From assembly GCF_943734655.1 (NCBI RefSeq), contig NC_071354.1:33877347-33941346 (forward strand): a stretch of 64,000 nt of DNA, given 5' to 3'. Every line of letters begins with the position of its first letter. The first letter of the stretch is position 1. A model generated the notes under the pieces. It was given only the letters and a program-made list of their open reading frames with translations, was not told the DNA's origin and searched no databases. Both the position numbers and the translations under genes were made by a program. Shown piece after piece: positions 34,011 to 43,560 of the stretch. This DNA is from Sabethes cyaneus (taxonomy: Eukaryota; Arthropoda; Insecta; Diptera; Culicidae).

Positions 34011-34555
34011 GTAATAGAAAAATGAGCGATCATTCCCTTTGGCAGATTGCATCCAAATACTGCAAGAATTTGTTTGGAACTCTTGTCTTGCACAGAAACA
34101 GGGCTGAAAGGATATTTGTGCATGTGACGTGACGTAGCAATTCTCAAAGCGAGAAAAATTAGCAACTGTCTTGATCGGGAATACTTTTTGAGCATTTCAT
34201 TTGCTGCCTTGCGTCAGTTAATTGCAATTATTTACATAGTTTCAATTGTATTTCTAGTAAATATGCAAATAGCTGTAAAGTAGAGTAAAGTCGAAAAGAA
34301 CTAGTAAGATGCAGAGAAAGTTAGCTAATTGATATTTTAACTGTCTGTGCACATGTTAATTGTAAGACAATTATACTTCAAATCAATCTATCATAATGAA
34401 TGATGCTAAAGGGTATCCCACATCAAATTGCATCACGGAAAATTACGCTGTAGAAAATTACCCAGTAGGTGTTTTCTCTTGGAAATTTGAATAGTGGTAG
34501 TTTAGAGTGTATTATTTACACTGTATATTTATCGCTGTCAGTTAAATTTGAAAAA

Positions 34556-35519
34556 ATGGCGTCACCCGAAAAGCAACGTCGCGAATTGATTTTGCGCAAG
34601 CACCTGGAAAATCCTCAACCATCTTATCGGGACATCGAAAAAAAAACTCGGAATCGTGCACTCAACTATGAGTCGACAGCTTCCAGCACAAGATCGATGT
34701 TCCGGAGGAAATAAGGAAGTAGAAAATTACAAAGTTTGGCAAGAAATACATGATTTGGTAAGCGATCTGCGCATGCGGCAAACGGAGTGCGCCGTTCGTG
34801 ACTACCGGGACCAAGGTTGCCAACAGGTTTTCCCGAAAATCTTGCGAACACGAATAAAAGTGTCTGGCAAAAATCTTGTGGTAAATTTGGCCGATGGGGG
34901 GCGTTTTCTTGAAAAAGTCTTGCTCTTTTTGCTCACCGGAGATGTAAAATTTTGTTCAAAATTAGAAACGATGACCTTTTTGCAAAACGGTGGATCGATA
35001 ATCAGGCAAAAACCTGGCATATTGCCAAATATCTGGAAGATTTTGAGCTTTGTCTGTTTGTCTGGCAAGCAATCAAAAATCTAGCAAAATCCATCTGGCA
35101 TACTGGCAATCGTGACCGGGACTGTAAACGGACAGATCTACTTCAAGGAATGTCTACAGAAGCGTCTGCTTCCTCTGTTGAAGCAACACGAGGGCCCTAC
35201 GAACTTCTGGTCGGATCTAGCTTCGTGACACTATTCAAAGGATGCCCTGGGGTGGTACGTAGCCAACGGGGTTACTTTCGTACCCAAGGACATGAACCCC
35301 CCCCCCCCCCAGCGCACCGGAACTAAGGTTTATTGAAAAATACTGCCCTATTAAGAAGCAGGCACTACGGAAGCATCCCAAGGAGGTCAAATCAGAGGAA
35401 TACATGAACAAAAGTGGGTTTTCGTACAGAAGACACTGCATCCAGATGTTGTACACAACCTTATGTGTGGAGTTAAGCGTAAGGTGCTATCGTACGGTTA
35501 TGGTATTGAAGTTAAATGA
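34556..35519 (+). pseudogene. D37E Tc1/mariner transposase, deleted and interrupted
   Basis: The frame opens at ATG 34556 with MASPEKQRRELILRKHLE and a helix-turn-helix start (PSYRDIEKK). A nine-base A run at 34638-34646 has one base too many. Dropping it would give the expected K-LGIVHST continuation. Most of the DNA-binding and catalytic core is deleted. After the MITE the frame resumes with VNGQIYFKECLQKRLLPLL, then FWSDLAS with the second catalytic aspartate. Next comes VTFVPKDMNPP, then an RxIEKY-type site after a C-run that shifts frame, and the gene ends at GYGIEVK. Aspartate-to-glutamate spacing is about 37 residues, hence the D37E call. The intact enzyme cuts and pastes at TA sites. 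Confidence 0.85.
34812..35114. mobile_element. hAT-type MITE inside the transposase gene
   Basis: The ends are CAAGGTTGCCA and the inverted TGGCAATCGTG. The flanks are a perfect 8 bp duplication, ACCGGGAC (34804-34811 and 35115-35122). Without it the transposase text reads straight through the site. It is 303 bp long and non-coding, with repeated TCTGGCAA/CTGGCA phrases. A related decayed copy may lie at 42500-42850. Confidence 0.9.
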
Positions 35520-35644
35520 AATAATATGCCAAAAGATTACTAATGGGTTATAGTTTATTGTCTGTACGATTGAAAAAGATCGGTCAACTAAGTAATTTCC
35601 TACAGTATTTTTCCGTGATGCAATTTGCTGTGGGACACCCTTTA

Positions 35645-36189
35645 TCATCAATTTCGTCGAAATTAATGAATGCGAATCAGTGTTGTAAAAGGTAACCCAG
35701 AAAAGGTATATTTATTTTTTCGGCTTAACCGTAGTTGTAACGAAGCTCCTTAAGTAAGCTACCTTCGTCAACTGCATACCAGCTTCAAGCCAGTTACTTA
35801 ATTTGACAAGTCATTGTCATTGTCAAAATGCGAAATGATCGCCAATCATTAGCATTGGTTTAACTCTTCTTAGTGAAACTACAAACTGTTGCAACTGATA
35901 AAAATGATAAACAGACTACAGGCATATTAAATGCAGGATATTTAATTTTACCTTCATTAAACAAATGTATACTAATGTTTTAGGGCATTTATTACAATAA
36001 AGTAAATTATAAATTTGCGTAACAAACTGCTGAACATTTTAAAATTATCAAATTGTACCCACCTTCGTAGTCCTACGTAAGCCCCTTGTTCGTTCCCCTA
36101 GGCCCAGACCACCATACTTTTTTTGGAATCCCGCCATCTACCGAGCTTATTGCCACAATTTATCCATCGATTATTGAAAATGCAGACTG
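35645..36189. other. Unassigned stretch with a TGACGTAGG-type end
   Basis: AT-rich. CTTCGTAGTCCTACGTAAG at 36063-36081 resembles the right end of the TGACGTAGG-ended family, but its left partner was not identified. No gene was seen. Confidence 0.35.
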
Positions 36190-36199
36190 AGAACACATG

Positions 36200-37556
36200 G
36201 TCGGTTCTTCAACATAAGCATCTTCAACGTGCACAGCTCTCGCCTCGGAAATATCGATGCTGACAAGAAGGAATTCTAAGCATAGTTGGAACCGCGGACA
36301 AAAAACATGTCATTGAGAATTTCGACGCTTTGGTCGGCCAGAAGGAGAAATACAAACCGGTAATTGGAGAGCTCAGCGCACACCCGCTGACCATTGAAAT
36401 GGACCTTAGATTTGTCGACTTTGCCGCCTCGAGGAACATGGTCGTACATAGTACCTTCTTCCAGCATAAACTCCTTTACAAGTACATGTGAAAGACACCA
36501 TATGGGACGGAAACGCAGGTCGATCACGTTTCGATAGACTGCTTTAAGTTCCTGTCGAAGCAATAACCTTGACGCAACGGTAACAGCGAAGAACATTAGG
36601 TACCGACGGCAGCCGTAAACTTCATGCAGTCACTCGAAGCTTTGCTACCGAAAAAGGATGATCAGGACGAAGCAACTCTCGAGGACTATTGCAATACTAT
36701 CAAAAAAGTTAGCAGAATAGCAGAGAGCATCATCGGAAACGTGACACGGAATCAGCAAAACGACCGGAATGACGATGAATATAGCAGTGCCACTCATCAG
36801 AACGTGGATAGAAGAAGATGCTACGAACCCAAGATATTGGAAGAAGAGAAGTATACGGAGTTGGGGCAGCTGCATTGTTCTCAGCAAATACGAAAGTTTC
36901 ATTACGAACGATCGTAAGGTGATCAAAAGATAGAAGCAATTCTTCGGTGAACTCCTAAATAACGCCCAGACGGAAAACCATAGGCTGTGGAGAAAACAAT
37001 CTTGACAGGCGACAAACGTGGAAAAGGTGCCAGCCCAACGATAAGCTAAATTACGGAGGGAATCAGCTGATAAACAATAAATTAACTGGGAAAAGCTCAC
37101 CGCTATGCGTACAAAACAGCTACCGAAGCAGTGGAAGGATTGGATTATCTGCTCAATCTACAAGAAAGGCGACAAACTAGACTTCGAGAACCATCGTGCG
37201 ATCGCAGTTCTCAATGCCACCTACAAAAGTGCTCTCCCAAACCATTTTCCGCCAACTTTCTCCAATTGCGGACAGGTTTGTGGAAATTTATCAAACCGGC
37301 TTTATTGAAGGATGGTCATGGCTAAACCAAACCATGGACCGTAAAGAGCATTGAAAAATCAGGGATGAAAACGGTTTCCCCGGTAAGCTGATCAGACTGA
37401 TTAAATCTACGATAAATTGTACGCAGTGCTGTGTTTGGATTTCGAGTCGATTGTCAAATTCATTCAAATCCTATAAATACAGAGGGCTTCGTTGGGGCGA
37501 TGGCCTCTCATGTCAACATAGTGTTCAACATAGTGCTACGAACTGTTATGAACCAA
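36200..37556 (+). pseudogene. RTE-type non-LTR retrotransposon, endonuclease and RT relic
   Basis: Reading through frame changes gives endonuclease text DLRFVDFAASRNMVVHSTFF followed by ETQVDHVSIDC, where the family has an IDH-type site. A linker follows (LEALLPKKDDQDEATLEDY), then RT text LPKQWKDWIICSIYKKGDKL, ENHRAIAVLNATYK, LIRLIKSTINCTQC and RGLRWGDGLSC. This order and wording is that of RTE-clade elements. The YxDD site is missing, because a MITE and other repeats follow at 37560. There are many stops and shifts, so it is long dead. A second RTE copy lies in antisense at 40100-41640. Confidence 0.8.
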
Positions 37557-37559
37557 ATA

Positions 37560-37689
37560 CAGGGATACCTCGATATAAGAAAATTTATAATTTTAAAAAG
37601 TTGTCTTATATCGAAATTGTCTTATATCGAAACCTGATTTTTTCAAAACAAATTTACATTAGCGATCGCCAATTTTTAAGGTATCCCTA
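37560..37689. mobile_element. CAGGGATACC-ended MITE
   Basis: The left end is CAGGGATACCTCGATATAAG and the right end is the inverted AAGGTATCCCTA. TA lies on both sides (37558-37559 and 37690-37691). It is 130 bp, with internal CTTATATCGAAAT-type repeats. It inserted into the RTE relic. Confidence 0.75.
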
Positions 37690-37865
37690 TAGATATTAAC
37701 ATGTGGGGCATTATCCAACAAATGCTTCGCCAGTGATATGGACATTGTCGGTAGAGCGATGGAATTAAGTAAAAATAATAAATAAATAGTATAGTCAACG
37801 TACGAGATGCGTAGCCAATGAGGGAATCTGCCTGACAGAGTGCAACATCGGCGCTGAAAAAGCAA
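37690..37865. other. Unassigned remnant
   Basis: A short stretch between a MITE and a SINE, with no recognisable feature. Confidence 0.3.
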
Positions 37866-37945
37866 AGCTTTGGGCTTAAACGTCTTTTTAAAACTTACCC
37901 CTTCTTTATCGACAGACTTCCTGCCGGCTGTTAGATAGAGTACAG
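37866..37945 (-). mobile_element. SINE 3' part, truncated
   Basis: On the minus strand it reads CTAACAGCCGGCAGGAAGTC, TGTCGATAAAGAAGGGG and GACGTTTAAGCCCAAAGC. It is the same family as 21856-22030. The head is cut off by TAGTGATGGGCACCGCTAAC, which resembles a hAT end. Confidence 0.6.
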
Positions 37946-38080
37946 GGTAGTGATGGGCACCGCTAACCAAAAATTTAACGTCGCTTAACGCTAATGCGCT
38001 AACCGAAAAAGTTAGCTCGCTTATCGCTAAACGTTAATTGATAAACTCAGACTAGCGAACAAATAAAATAATGAGTAATA
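37946..38080. mobile_element. Possible hAT-type terminal fragment
   Basis: It starts TAGTGATGGGCACCGCTAAC, followed by repeated GCTAAC/GTTAGC/TTAACG motifs like the subterminal repeats of the two better hAT-type elements here. No matching right end was found. Confidence 0.35.
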
Positions 38081-38087
38081 CAGCCAT

Positions 38088-38195
38088 CCCAGGTAGCAAT
38101 CTAGGTTTCATTATACTCTTATGGCGGCATTTGAGACCAAAATTGACCTTGGAGACCGCCATAAGAGTGCAATAAAACTTACATTGTTGCTTGGG
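38088..38195. mobile_element. Short palindromic CCCAGG-ended MITE
   Basis: CCCAGGTAGCAATCTAGGTT and the inverted AACTTACATTGTTGCTTGGG form the ends. Perfect CTCTTATGGCGG/CCGCCATAAGAG arms lie inside. AT flanks both sides (38086-38087 and 38196-38197). It is 108 bp and almost fully self-complementary. Confidence 0.85.
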
Positions 38196-38397
38196 ATATA
38201 ACGTAAACAAACCCTCCTGCTCGCTGTTATGCTAACAGACGCCAGTTTTGTGATAAGCCAAGTGCATATTTTTTGGTGAGACACGCGGTCGACGGTCTCG
38301 AATCGAACAGTGTTCGGTAAAGGGTCAAATTACATCATTGCAATTGAACACTGAATACATTATATATTTTGGAAAGAACCTTTCTCTAACGCCCGAT

Positions 38398-38700
38398 GTT
38401 ACAGTAGTATATTAGCGTTAGGAAATCATTGATAATAACGATGTATCAGATTAAAATATCAATTTGTGACGATGATCGTCACAAGTAGAGTATAAATAAG
38501 CTGAGTTTTGGAAATAAAATAGACATTTTTACACCAACTTTAAGCTTGGCAAGTTGTGTAAAAGCGATCCCCTAGGTCCCACAACTCAAGGGCTATCGCT
38601 TGTTGATGACAATTCCCTAGCTAACGATCCTCTAGGCCTTCCTGCTCATAGGCTGTCTGTTAGGAGCTTAGGTCTCGAAGTTTGGTAACGAATAGTTAGT
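38398..38700 (+). repeat. LTR-like sequence (possible solo LTR)
   Basis: It starts TGTTACAGTAGTATATTAGC and has TATAAATA (38502-38509) with AATAAA shortly downstream. This is the layout of an insect LTR promoter and polyadenylation signal. No second LTR, PBS or coding part was found, and the right end is a guess. Confidence 0.25.
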
Positions 38701-38929
38701 AAACCGCGAGTTGTCCGAACGGAAATTAGCAGCGGCTACAAATGCGGGAAACCAGACACCCACCAAGTGATGGGTTCCGATCCTTACAAAGTCATCCAAA
38801 GCAAAGCAAAGTCAACCATGTGAAGTTAGATCAATGACAGCATAAACTCGAATATTTGCATTAAACATTTGTGACCGTTATAGGACTGAACGTTACAATT
38901 AACGTTACAATGAACGTTACAATACTTCT

Positions 38930-39010
38930 TTATCGACAGACTTCACAGCCGGCTGTTAGAGTTCAGAACAATTAGGGGGCTAGTACAACAATCCTACTGG
39001 CTCAAAATAT
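38930..39010 (-). mobile_element. SINE fragment
   Basis: On the minus strand it reads CAGTAGGATTGTTGTACTAG, CTCTAACAGCCGGCTGTGAA and TGTCGATAAAGAAGT, in the same order as 21856-22030. Head and tail are missing. Confidence 0.6.
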
Positions 39011-39756
39011 CACTGGTCCCACATACTAACAAACCGTCTGCTATGCATTCTACCCCTTATAGTTCCAGAACTATCTCTTTCAATTTCATTTAGAATATCT
39101 CAGGGGTAGGGGCAATACCGAAAGGCTATCGAGTGCATCCTCCTCGATGGTCCACATCCATCGGGTTGCGGGGTTTGCCCCGAAATCTACGCCCTTTTCC
39201 TGGCTCACTGCTGAAAATAGTTTTGACCACTTATTCGTCGGGCCACGTGCTCAGCCCACCACAGTCTACCACATTACCGGTTACATCGCTCACGCAGTCG
39301 CAAAAGAAACATCCGCCGTTGCTGTGTGCAGACATTCTGCTACCCACACACTCGTGCACACACACCCTCACATTGTCTTCCTACGTAGCTCCTTCGCCAG
39401 TCAAAAAACTCATGAGCAATCAGCTGCCTGTTAAGCTAATGGAGAAATGTGATACAAATTTTGCATTACTTTTCCTTTTCTTCGTTATCTCTGTCCTCGA
39501 TTTTATGCATGGGTGGGAGTGCGAACCCTCGCGAGTAATTGGTATCAGCAGCTCGGACTTCAACGACGAACGAGAGCGACGACCGTCGCTGTTAGCTGAA
39601 CACACACTCGCAAAAACTCGTTGCCGTGCATGAATAAATAAGAGCGAGGGTCCGAAAGAATGAGTACGCGTCTGTGAGGAAATTAGACCACACGAGTGTG
39701 GGCTTCGCAACACCGATCCGAAAGCAAAGCCTGGGTACTACACTCCGTTTCAAAAC
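39011..39756. other. Unassigned, partly host-like stretch
   Basis: GC-richer DNA with frames up to 166 codons (39133-39633, plus). No recognised domain and no splice context. 39380-39460 and neighbours show no repeat match inside the window. Confidence 0.3.
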
Positions 39757-39800
39757 TTAACCTTCTGTTTTTATACAACAGGCTTCGCAGCCAGCCGATT
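39757..39800 (-). mobile_element. Small SINE remnant
   Basis: The text AACAGGCTTCGCAGCCAGCC matches, on the minus strand, the GGCTGCGAAG part of the SINE. It adjoins the TTACATTCGGGCTAG minisatellite. Confidence 0.4.
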
Positions 39801-39854
39801 CTGCAACCTTGCGGTTACGGACCTCTTAATGTTACATTTGGGCTAGTGGTACAT

Positions 39855-41064
39855 TAGGATTGGGCAAAATTGCCGAAAGTATCGATAATTGAATATCAAT
39901 ATCAAATCCGCCGCTTTATCGATAACGTCGATATATCGTTCGTGAAGCATCGATATTAGATTTATCGATACTATTAAGGGGGCATTCTGGGATTAGGAAA
40001 TGCTACACAAAAAAGGGATTCATAAAAATTAATCAATAAAAACATGTTATGCAAAGAGAGTGCTCCCAAAACACGCACGCAACACATCACTCGCTCCAGT
40101 GCAGCTCTATTTCAGACACGTCGCTTGATACGGAAAACCGCACTCGTGCACCACCTGCCACAGCTGTTCGCGTCTGACTGAACCATACACTACCCCGGAA
40201 GCCACAAAAATATGATGGGTTGGACTCCCCATACATCTGGATGGCCTGCCGAAGATTAAAAATTTGATCCATAGTAGCACGGGCCTCTATCAGGCCCAGC
40301 TGGTACTACCCTACGAACTCTCCTGCCACCGGGAATAGACGATTCAACATAATCTGGGTGAGCACCCTGTTGGTGGCTTTGACCAGCGTTATGCTGCGGT
40401 AATTACAGCAATCTATCCGATCGCCCTTTCTGTAGATGGGACAAACCACACCTTCAATCCACTCGTTCGGCAGCCCTCTCCCAAACCCCTGAAACCTTCT
40501 AGTGAGGTATCGTTGCTGGCGGTTCTTGGCCATTCCTGCAGAGTTCCGTCGGGAGTTGCTCCTTTCCGGTTCTAACTCTTCTAGATCTCTGTCCCACCTC
40601 TGCCACTTTCACTGCTATTATGGCACGTAAAAAGCTGGAAAGTCTTTGTTAATGCCCTCAACTCCCAATACTACTCTCTATGCTCTCTGGTCAGTTCTGA
40701 ATTGCTGAAAATCGCGTATCGTATGCACTTACTGTTCAATAAGCGTTAAACATGTAAGTGACATTGTTCAAGGTTTTACATAAGTGCCAATTCCAATAAA
40801 GTAAATTCGAGAATTAAGCTTAGTAAATATCTGAAAAGAAAAGAGCGCGAGAAAGAATCCTTAAAATTTTGCTTTCTTGAGCATTTCCTGGAATAGTTTT
40901 AGCCTATATTTTGTCAGCTGCATATCCCGCTTTATCGAAACAGTATCGGGGTGAAATTATCGATTTAGCATAATATCGACATCGTAAGTATCGATGAAAT
41001 ATATCGAAATATCGGCCTTCGAGTATCGATATCGCGGCTATCGATACGGTATCGCCCAATACTA
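39855..41064. mobile_element. Second hAT-superfamily element with 8 bp duplication
   Basis: The left end is TAGGATTGGGCAAAATTGCC. The right end, reverse-complemented, is TAGTATTGGGCGATACCG. A perfect 8 bp duplication TGGTACAT occurs at 39847-39854 and 41065-41072. Subterminal DNA on both sides is full of ATCGATA/TATCGATA palindromes. The 1.2 kb interior has no transposase but contains an antisense RTE fragment. Confidence 0.9.
40100..40560 (-). pseudogene. RTE reverse transcriptase fragment inside the hAT-type element
   Basis: The minus strand reads LPNEWIEGVVCPIYRKGDRI, CCNYRSITLVKATNRVLTQI, LFPVAGEFVG, then after a stop YQLGLIEARATMDQIFNLRQ. These are consecutive RT segments of an RTE element. 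Downstream catalytic motifs are absent. The fragment was either captured by the hAT-type element or inserted into it. Confidence 0.75.
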
Positions 41065-41224
41065 TGGTACATTCGTGCTGGCATTACATTCGGACTCGTG
41101 CTGCATTCGGGCTTGTGTTACATCCGGGCTACTGTTACATTCGGGCTAGTGTTGCATTCGGCTTGTGTTATTCGGGCTAGTTGCTTTCGGGCTAGTGGTA
41201 TTCTGGCTAATGTTATAGAATCGT

Positions 41225-41640
41225 CACAGCTTATTTTGTTTGACTGAATCGTACGCCGCCTTTAAGTACACAAACAAATGATGAGTGTTCAAGTTGCACT
41301 CTGGGAACTTGTCTAATAACTGGTATAAGGTGGAACGACCCTCACGAGAACCACCTTAGCAGTTGCCGACGAAGGGCTCCGCTAACGGTCTGAGTCTACA
41401 GGATAGGATACGGGACAGCACCTTAAAGGGCATTTGCTCTTTCTCCTCGATCCTGACAATGATCCGGTGAATTTCTTCATACAGCCCCTCGCTCCCCGCC
41501 TTTAGAAGTTCAGACGGATACTATTCTTCCCAGAAACCATACCGTTTTTCAGCTCACTGATTGCTTTCTTAACCTCTTCCAGTGTTGGTGGTTGCACAGC
41601 TTGACCGTCCTGTTCCAGCTAATCTACGTATTTACCTCTT
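41225..41640 (-). pseudogene. Second RTE reverse transcriptase fragment
   Basis: The minus strand in several frames reads PPTLEEVKKAISELKNGMVS, MPFKVLSRILSCRLRPLAEP, STLYQLLDKFPECNLNTHHL, then LFVYLKAAYDSVKQNKL, where the family has LFIDFKAAYDSV. It overlaps in domain content with the fragment at 40100-40560, so it is a separate copy and not the other half of the same one. Confidence 0.75.
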
Positions 41641-41666
41641 CATTCAACAATGTCTAGAAGTGCTAC

Positions 41667-41756
41667 CCCAAGTCACAATGTAAGCTTTATTGAACTCTTA
41701 ATGTTGGTCCCCAAAGCCAACATAATCGCGTAATAAAACCTAAATTGTTACTTGGG
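41667..41756. mobile_element. Short CCCAAG-ended MITE
   Basis: The left end is CCCAAGTCACAATGTAAGC and the right end is the inverted CCTAAATTGTTACTTGGG. AC flanks both sides (41665-41666 and 41757-41758). It is 90 bp and palindromic (TTGG..CCAA in the centre). Confidence 0.75.
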
Positions 41757-41759
41757 ACT

Positions 41760-42346
41760 TCTACCCGGCTGTTACCGCCGTTTTATCAGTTCCTGTACCT
41801 TACGGTTTTGTAAAAACTCCTACAACCAATTGGGGAGCCTACCCCAACTGGGTGTAGCGTCCAATAAAGCTCCGACTCTCTCAAGCCCCTGCCTAGCGCT
41901 TCCTCGAAGTCAAGCGATGGCGATCAATTACCATACCTGGAAATGCTTCACATACCTACATGCTGGAGCAGATAAACTAGGAGGTGCGAACGGGAACGGC
42001 TGTGCTCCAGGTGAGAGGTGGTTTAAAGAGCGTCTGTCTCGGAGCGAGCGACTGTATATGAAATACTGTATCCCGCAAGCTGTGCCTAAGTTGGCAGACC
42101 CATCAGCGGGATGTAGATATTACGACTCCTGCGCTTTTGTTAAGGTTAAATCGGGGACAGACAACATTTTGTTACGTAACTCGGGCCATTTGCTGGCAGT
42201 AACAGCTTTGAACGCAATTTTGGCTTGCCACTTAATAGGCTGGTTGTAGAGTGGCCGTCGGCACAACACGTTCCAACGTCTTTGATAACTTATGAACAAC
42301 TGTCTTGCGATATCAATTACAATATGAAAACGCTCTTAGAAGCCCG
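41760..42346. other. Unassigned, possibly internal part of an LTR element
   Basis: An open frame at 41752-42249 (plus) has no recognised domain. The right part lies just inside the primer-binding-like site at 42347-42364 on the minus strand, so about 100-200 bp could be leader of that element. Confidence 0.3.
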
Positions 42347-42493
42347 CGATAGCTTCGGACACCATGTTTAGTTCTCAATTTTAATGACACAAACACTACT
42401 TAGTTGAGAAAACTTTATTAATCCAGTTACTACGTGAGTTACAGCCTGAGTGATAATAAGAAACTGCCACGAGAAGCTACTAGAGCGCCAACA
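42347..42493 (-). repeat. Short LTR (129 bp) with adjacent primer-binding-like site
   Basis: On the minus strand 42493-42365 starts TGTTGGCGCTCTAGTAGC and ends GAACTAAACA. An AATAAAG lies inside near 42415. Directly after the terminal CA comes TGGTGTCCGAAGCTATCG (42364-42347), in the position of a tRNA primer-binding site. TG...CA ends plus TGG fit an LTR retrotransposon. Short LTRs of this size are common in copia-type elements. No coding part survives nearby. Confidence 0.5.
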
Positions 42494-42499
42494 TTACCG

Positions 42500-42866
42500 G
42501 CCCAACTAAATTGCCTACAAGTTTCTACAAAAACCTGGCAAACGAGAACGAAAATGTCTAGCAGAAATCTGGCACTTAATTGACCTAATACAGAGGCAGC
42601 TTTTGGGATGCACCCTGGAGTTTTGTCCGCTTGTCTGGCTAGGCATCAAGGAGTCGGAAAGATCCAGACAAATCTGGAAGGGCGGCAGCTGATAGGAAAA
42701 ACTATACCTACTATTCGCGACTGCGAAATTGCTAATATTTGTTTGGATTTGGTGTGAGAAAAAAAGTGAAAAAAGCTCGATGCTTTTGTTTTCATGCAAG
42801 TTTCGAAAATTTGTCATAGTATTTCGTGTAAATGCGAGCAGGCCTAAAACTCTGGTAAGGTATTCA
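42500..42866. other. Decayed CTGGCA-rich repeat
   Basis: ACCTGGCAAACGAGA, AATCTGGCACTTAATTG and TGTCTGGCTAGGCATCAAGG resemble the interior of the hAT-type MITE at 34812-35114. Clear ends and a duplication are missing. Confidence 0.4.
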
Positions 42867-43100
42867 TCTATATATATAAGAGCCTTGTCTGTAGCCAAAA
42901 CGAGGGGTGCAATATATTTTCGTGGTAACAATCGCCCACATTAAGCAAACACTCAAACCAATCATACCATCAGATTGCATGCAAGACGAGCAAAAGTATC
43001 GTGGTTGCACCTCATTGAGTTACATAGCCTTAGCGTTACGTAGCGTACCTCCGATTTGCTCTCAATCAGGCGCGAGGCGACGCACGCGGGTTACAGCTAG
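42867..43100 (+). mobile_element. 234 bp non-autonomous Helitron
   Basis: The 5' end is TCTATATATATAAGAGCC preceded by A (42866). The 3' end is GACGCACGCGGGTTACAGCTAG followed by T (split here as GACGCACGCGGG and TTACAGCTAG). TC at the start, CTAG at the end, insertion between A and T, and no target duplication are the established Helitron marks. A small GC-rich stem (CGCG..CGCG) precedes the end. It has no coding sequence. Confidence 0.8.
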
Positions 43101-43104
43101 TATT

Positions 43105-43560
43105 CTATAAACGAACACCCTGTACTTTGAAAAGCAAAGGGATACACGTCGACCTATTCTGGGTAATTGGAGAAGGCTGTATTTTTTTCCTCTCTCTAGC
43201 TAGATGTGATTTACGAAGCAAGTCGTAAATGTTCTCCACTTCTTCGTTGGTTATTAGTTCTAGAGGGTACATGCTCTTCAAATATTTTATTACCCCGCAA
43301 TCGACAAAATTATACAGTTTACTAGAGCAAACAGTCTGTCCGTGGAGTTTTAAGGATAAACTTTCCCGCTTTTGATTAACGTGTATTATGGCTTACGTTG
43401 GGAGTTTTGAACTGCGTAGGACCGATAATTAAACGAAAGTGATATGAGTCGTGCGTGTAGTCTTTCTAGTATAAGAAGCTTTCGTATTTTCTCATAATTT
43501 TGAAACAGTAAATCAATAGAGTCAGCTCTTTGCCGGTTAGTCAACTCGCATGTTCTATTA
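43105..43560. other. Unassigned stretch
   Basis: AACACCCTGTACTTTG near 43112 looks like an orphan mariner end. Otherwise there is no recognisable feature. Confidence 0.3.

Larger units (their letters stand above)
34409..35642 (+). mobile_element. Tc1/mariner-superfamily (D37E-type) element, internally deleted
   Basis: The left end AAGGGTATCCCACATCAAAT and the right end, reverse-complemented, AAGGGTGTCCCACAGCAAAT match for about 50 bp. TA lies outside each end (34407-34408 and 35643-35644). The element carries the start and the end of a transposase gene but lacks the middle. A hAT-type MITE interrupts it at 34812-35114. D37E elements of this kind are known from mosquitoes, which supports the host inference. 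Confidence 0.9.
39825..41215. repeat. TTACATTCGGGCTAGTG minisatellite split by a hAT-type element
   Basis: On the left one unit is visible (TTACATTTGGGCTAGTG). From 41065 to 41215 about eight degenerate ~17-20 bp units follow (TTACATTCGGACTCGTG, TTACATCCGGGCTACTG, TTACATTCGGGCTAGTG). The hAT-type element at 39855-41064 sits inside, flanked by a duplication of TGGTACAT taken from the array. Confidence 0.8.

Noticed and set aside
39133..39633. 166-codon plus-strand frame
   Set aside because: No domain, and other frames are open at the same place. Could be chance.
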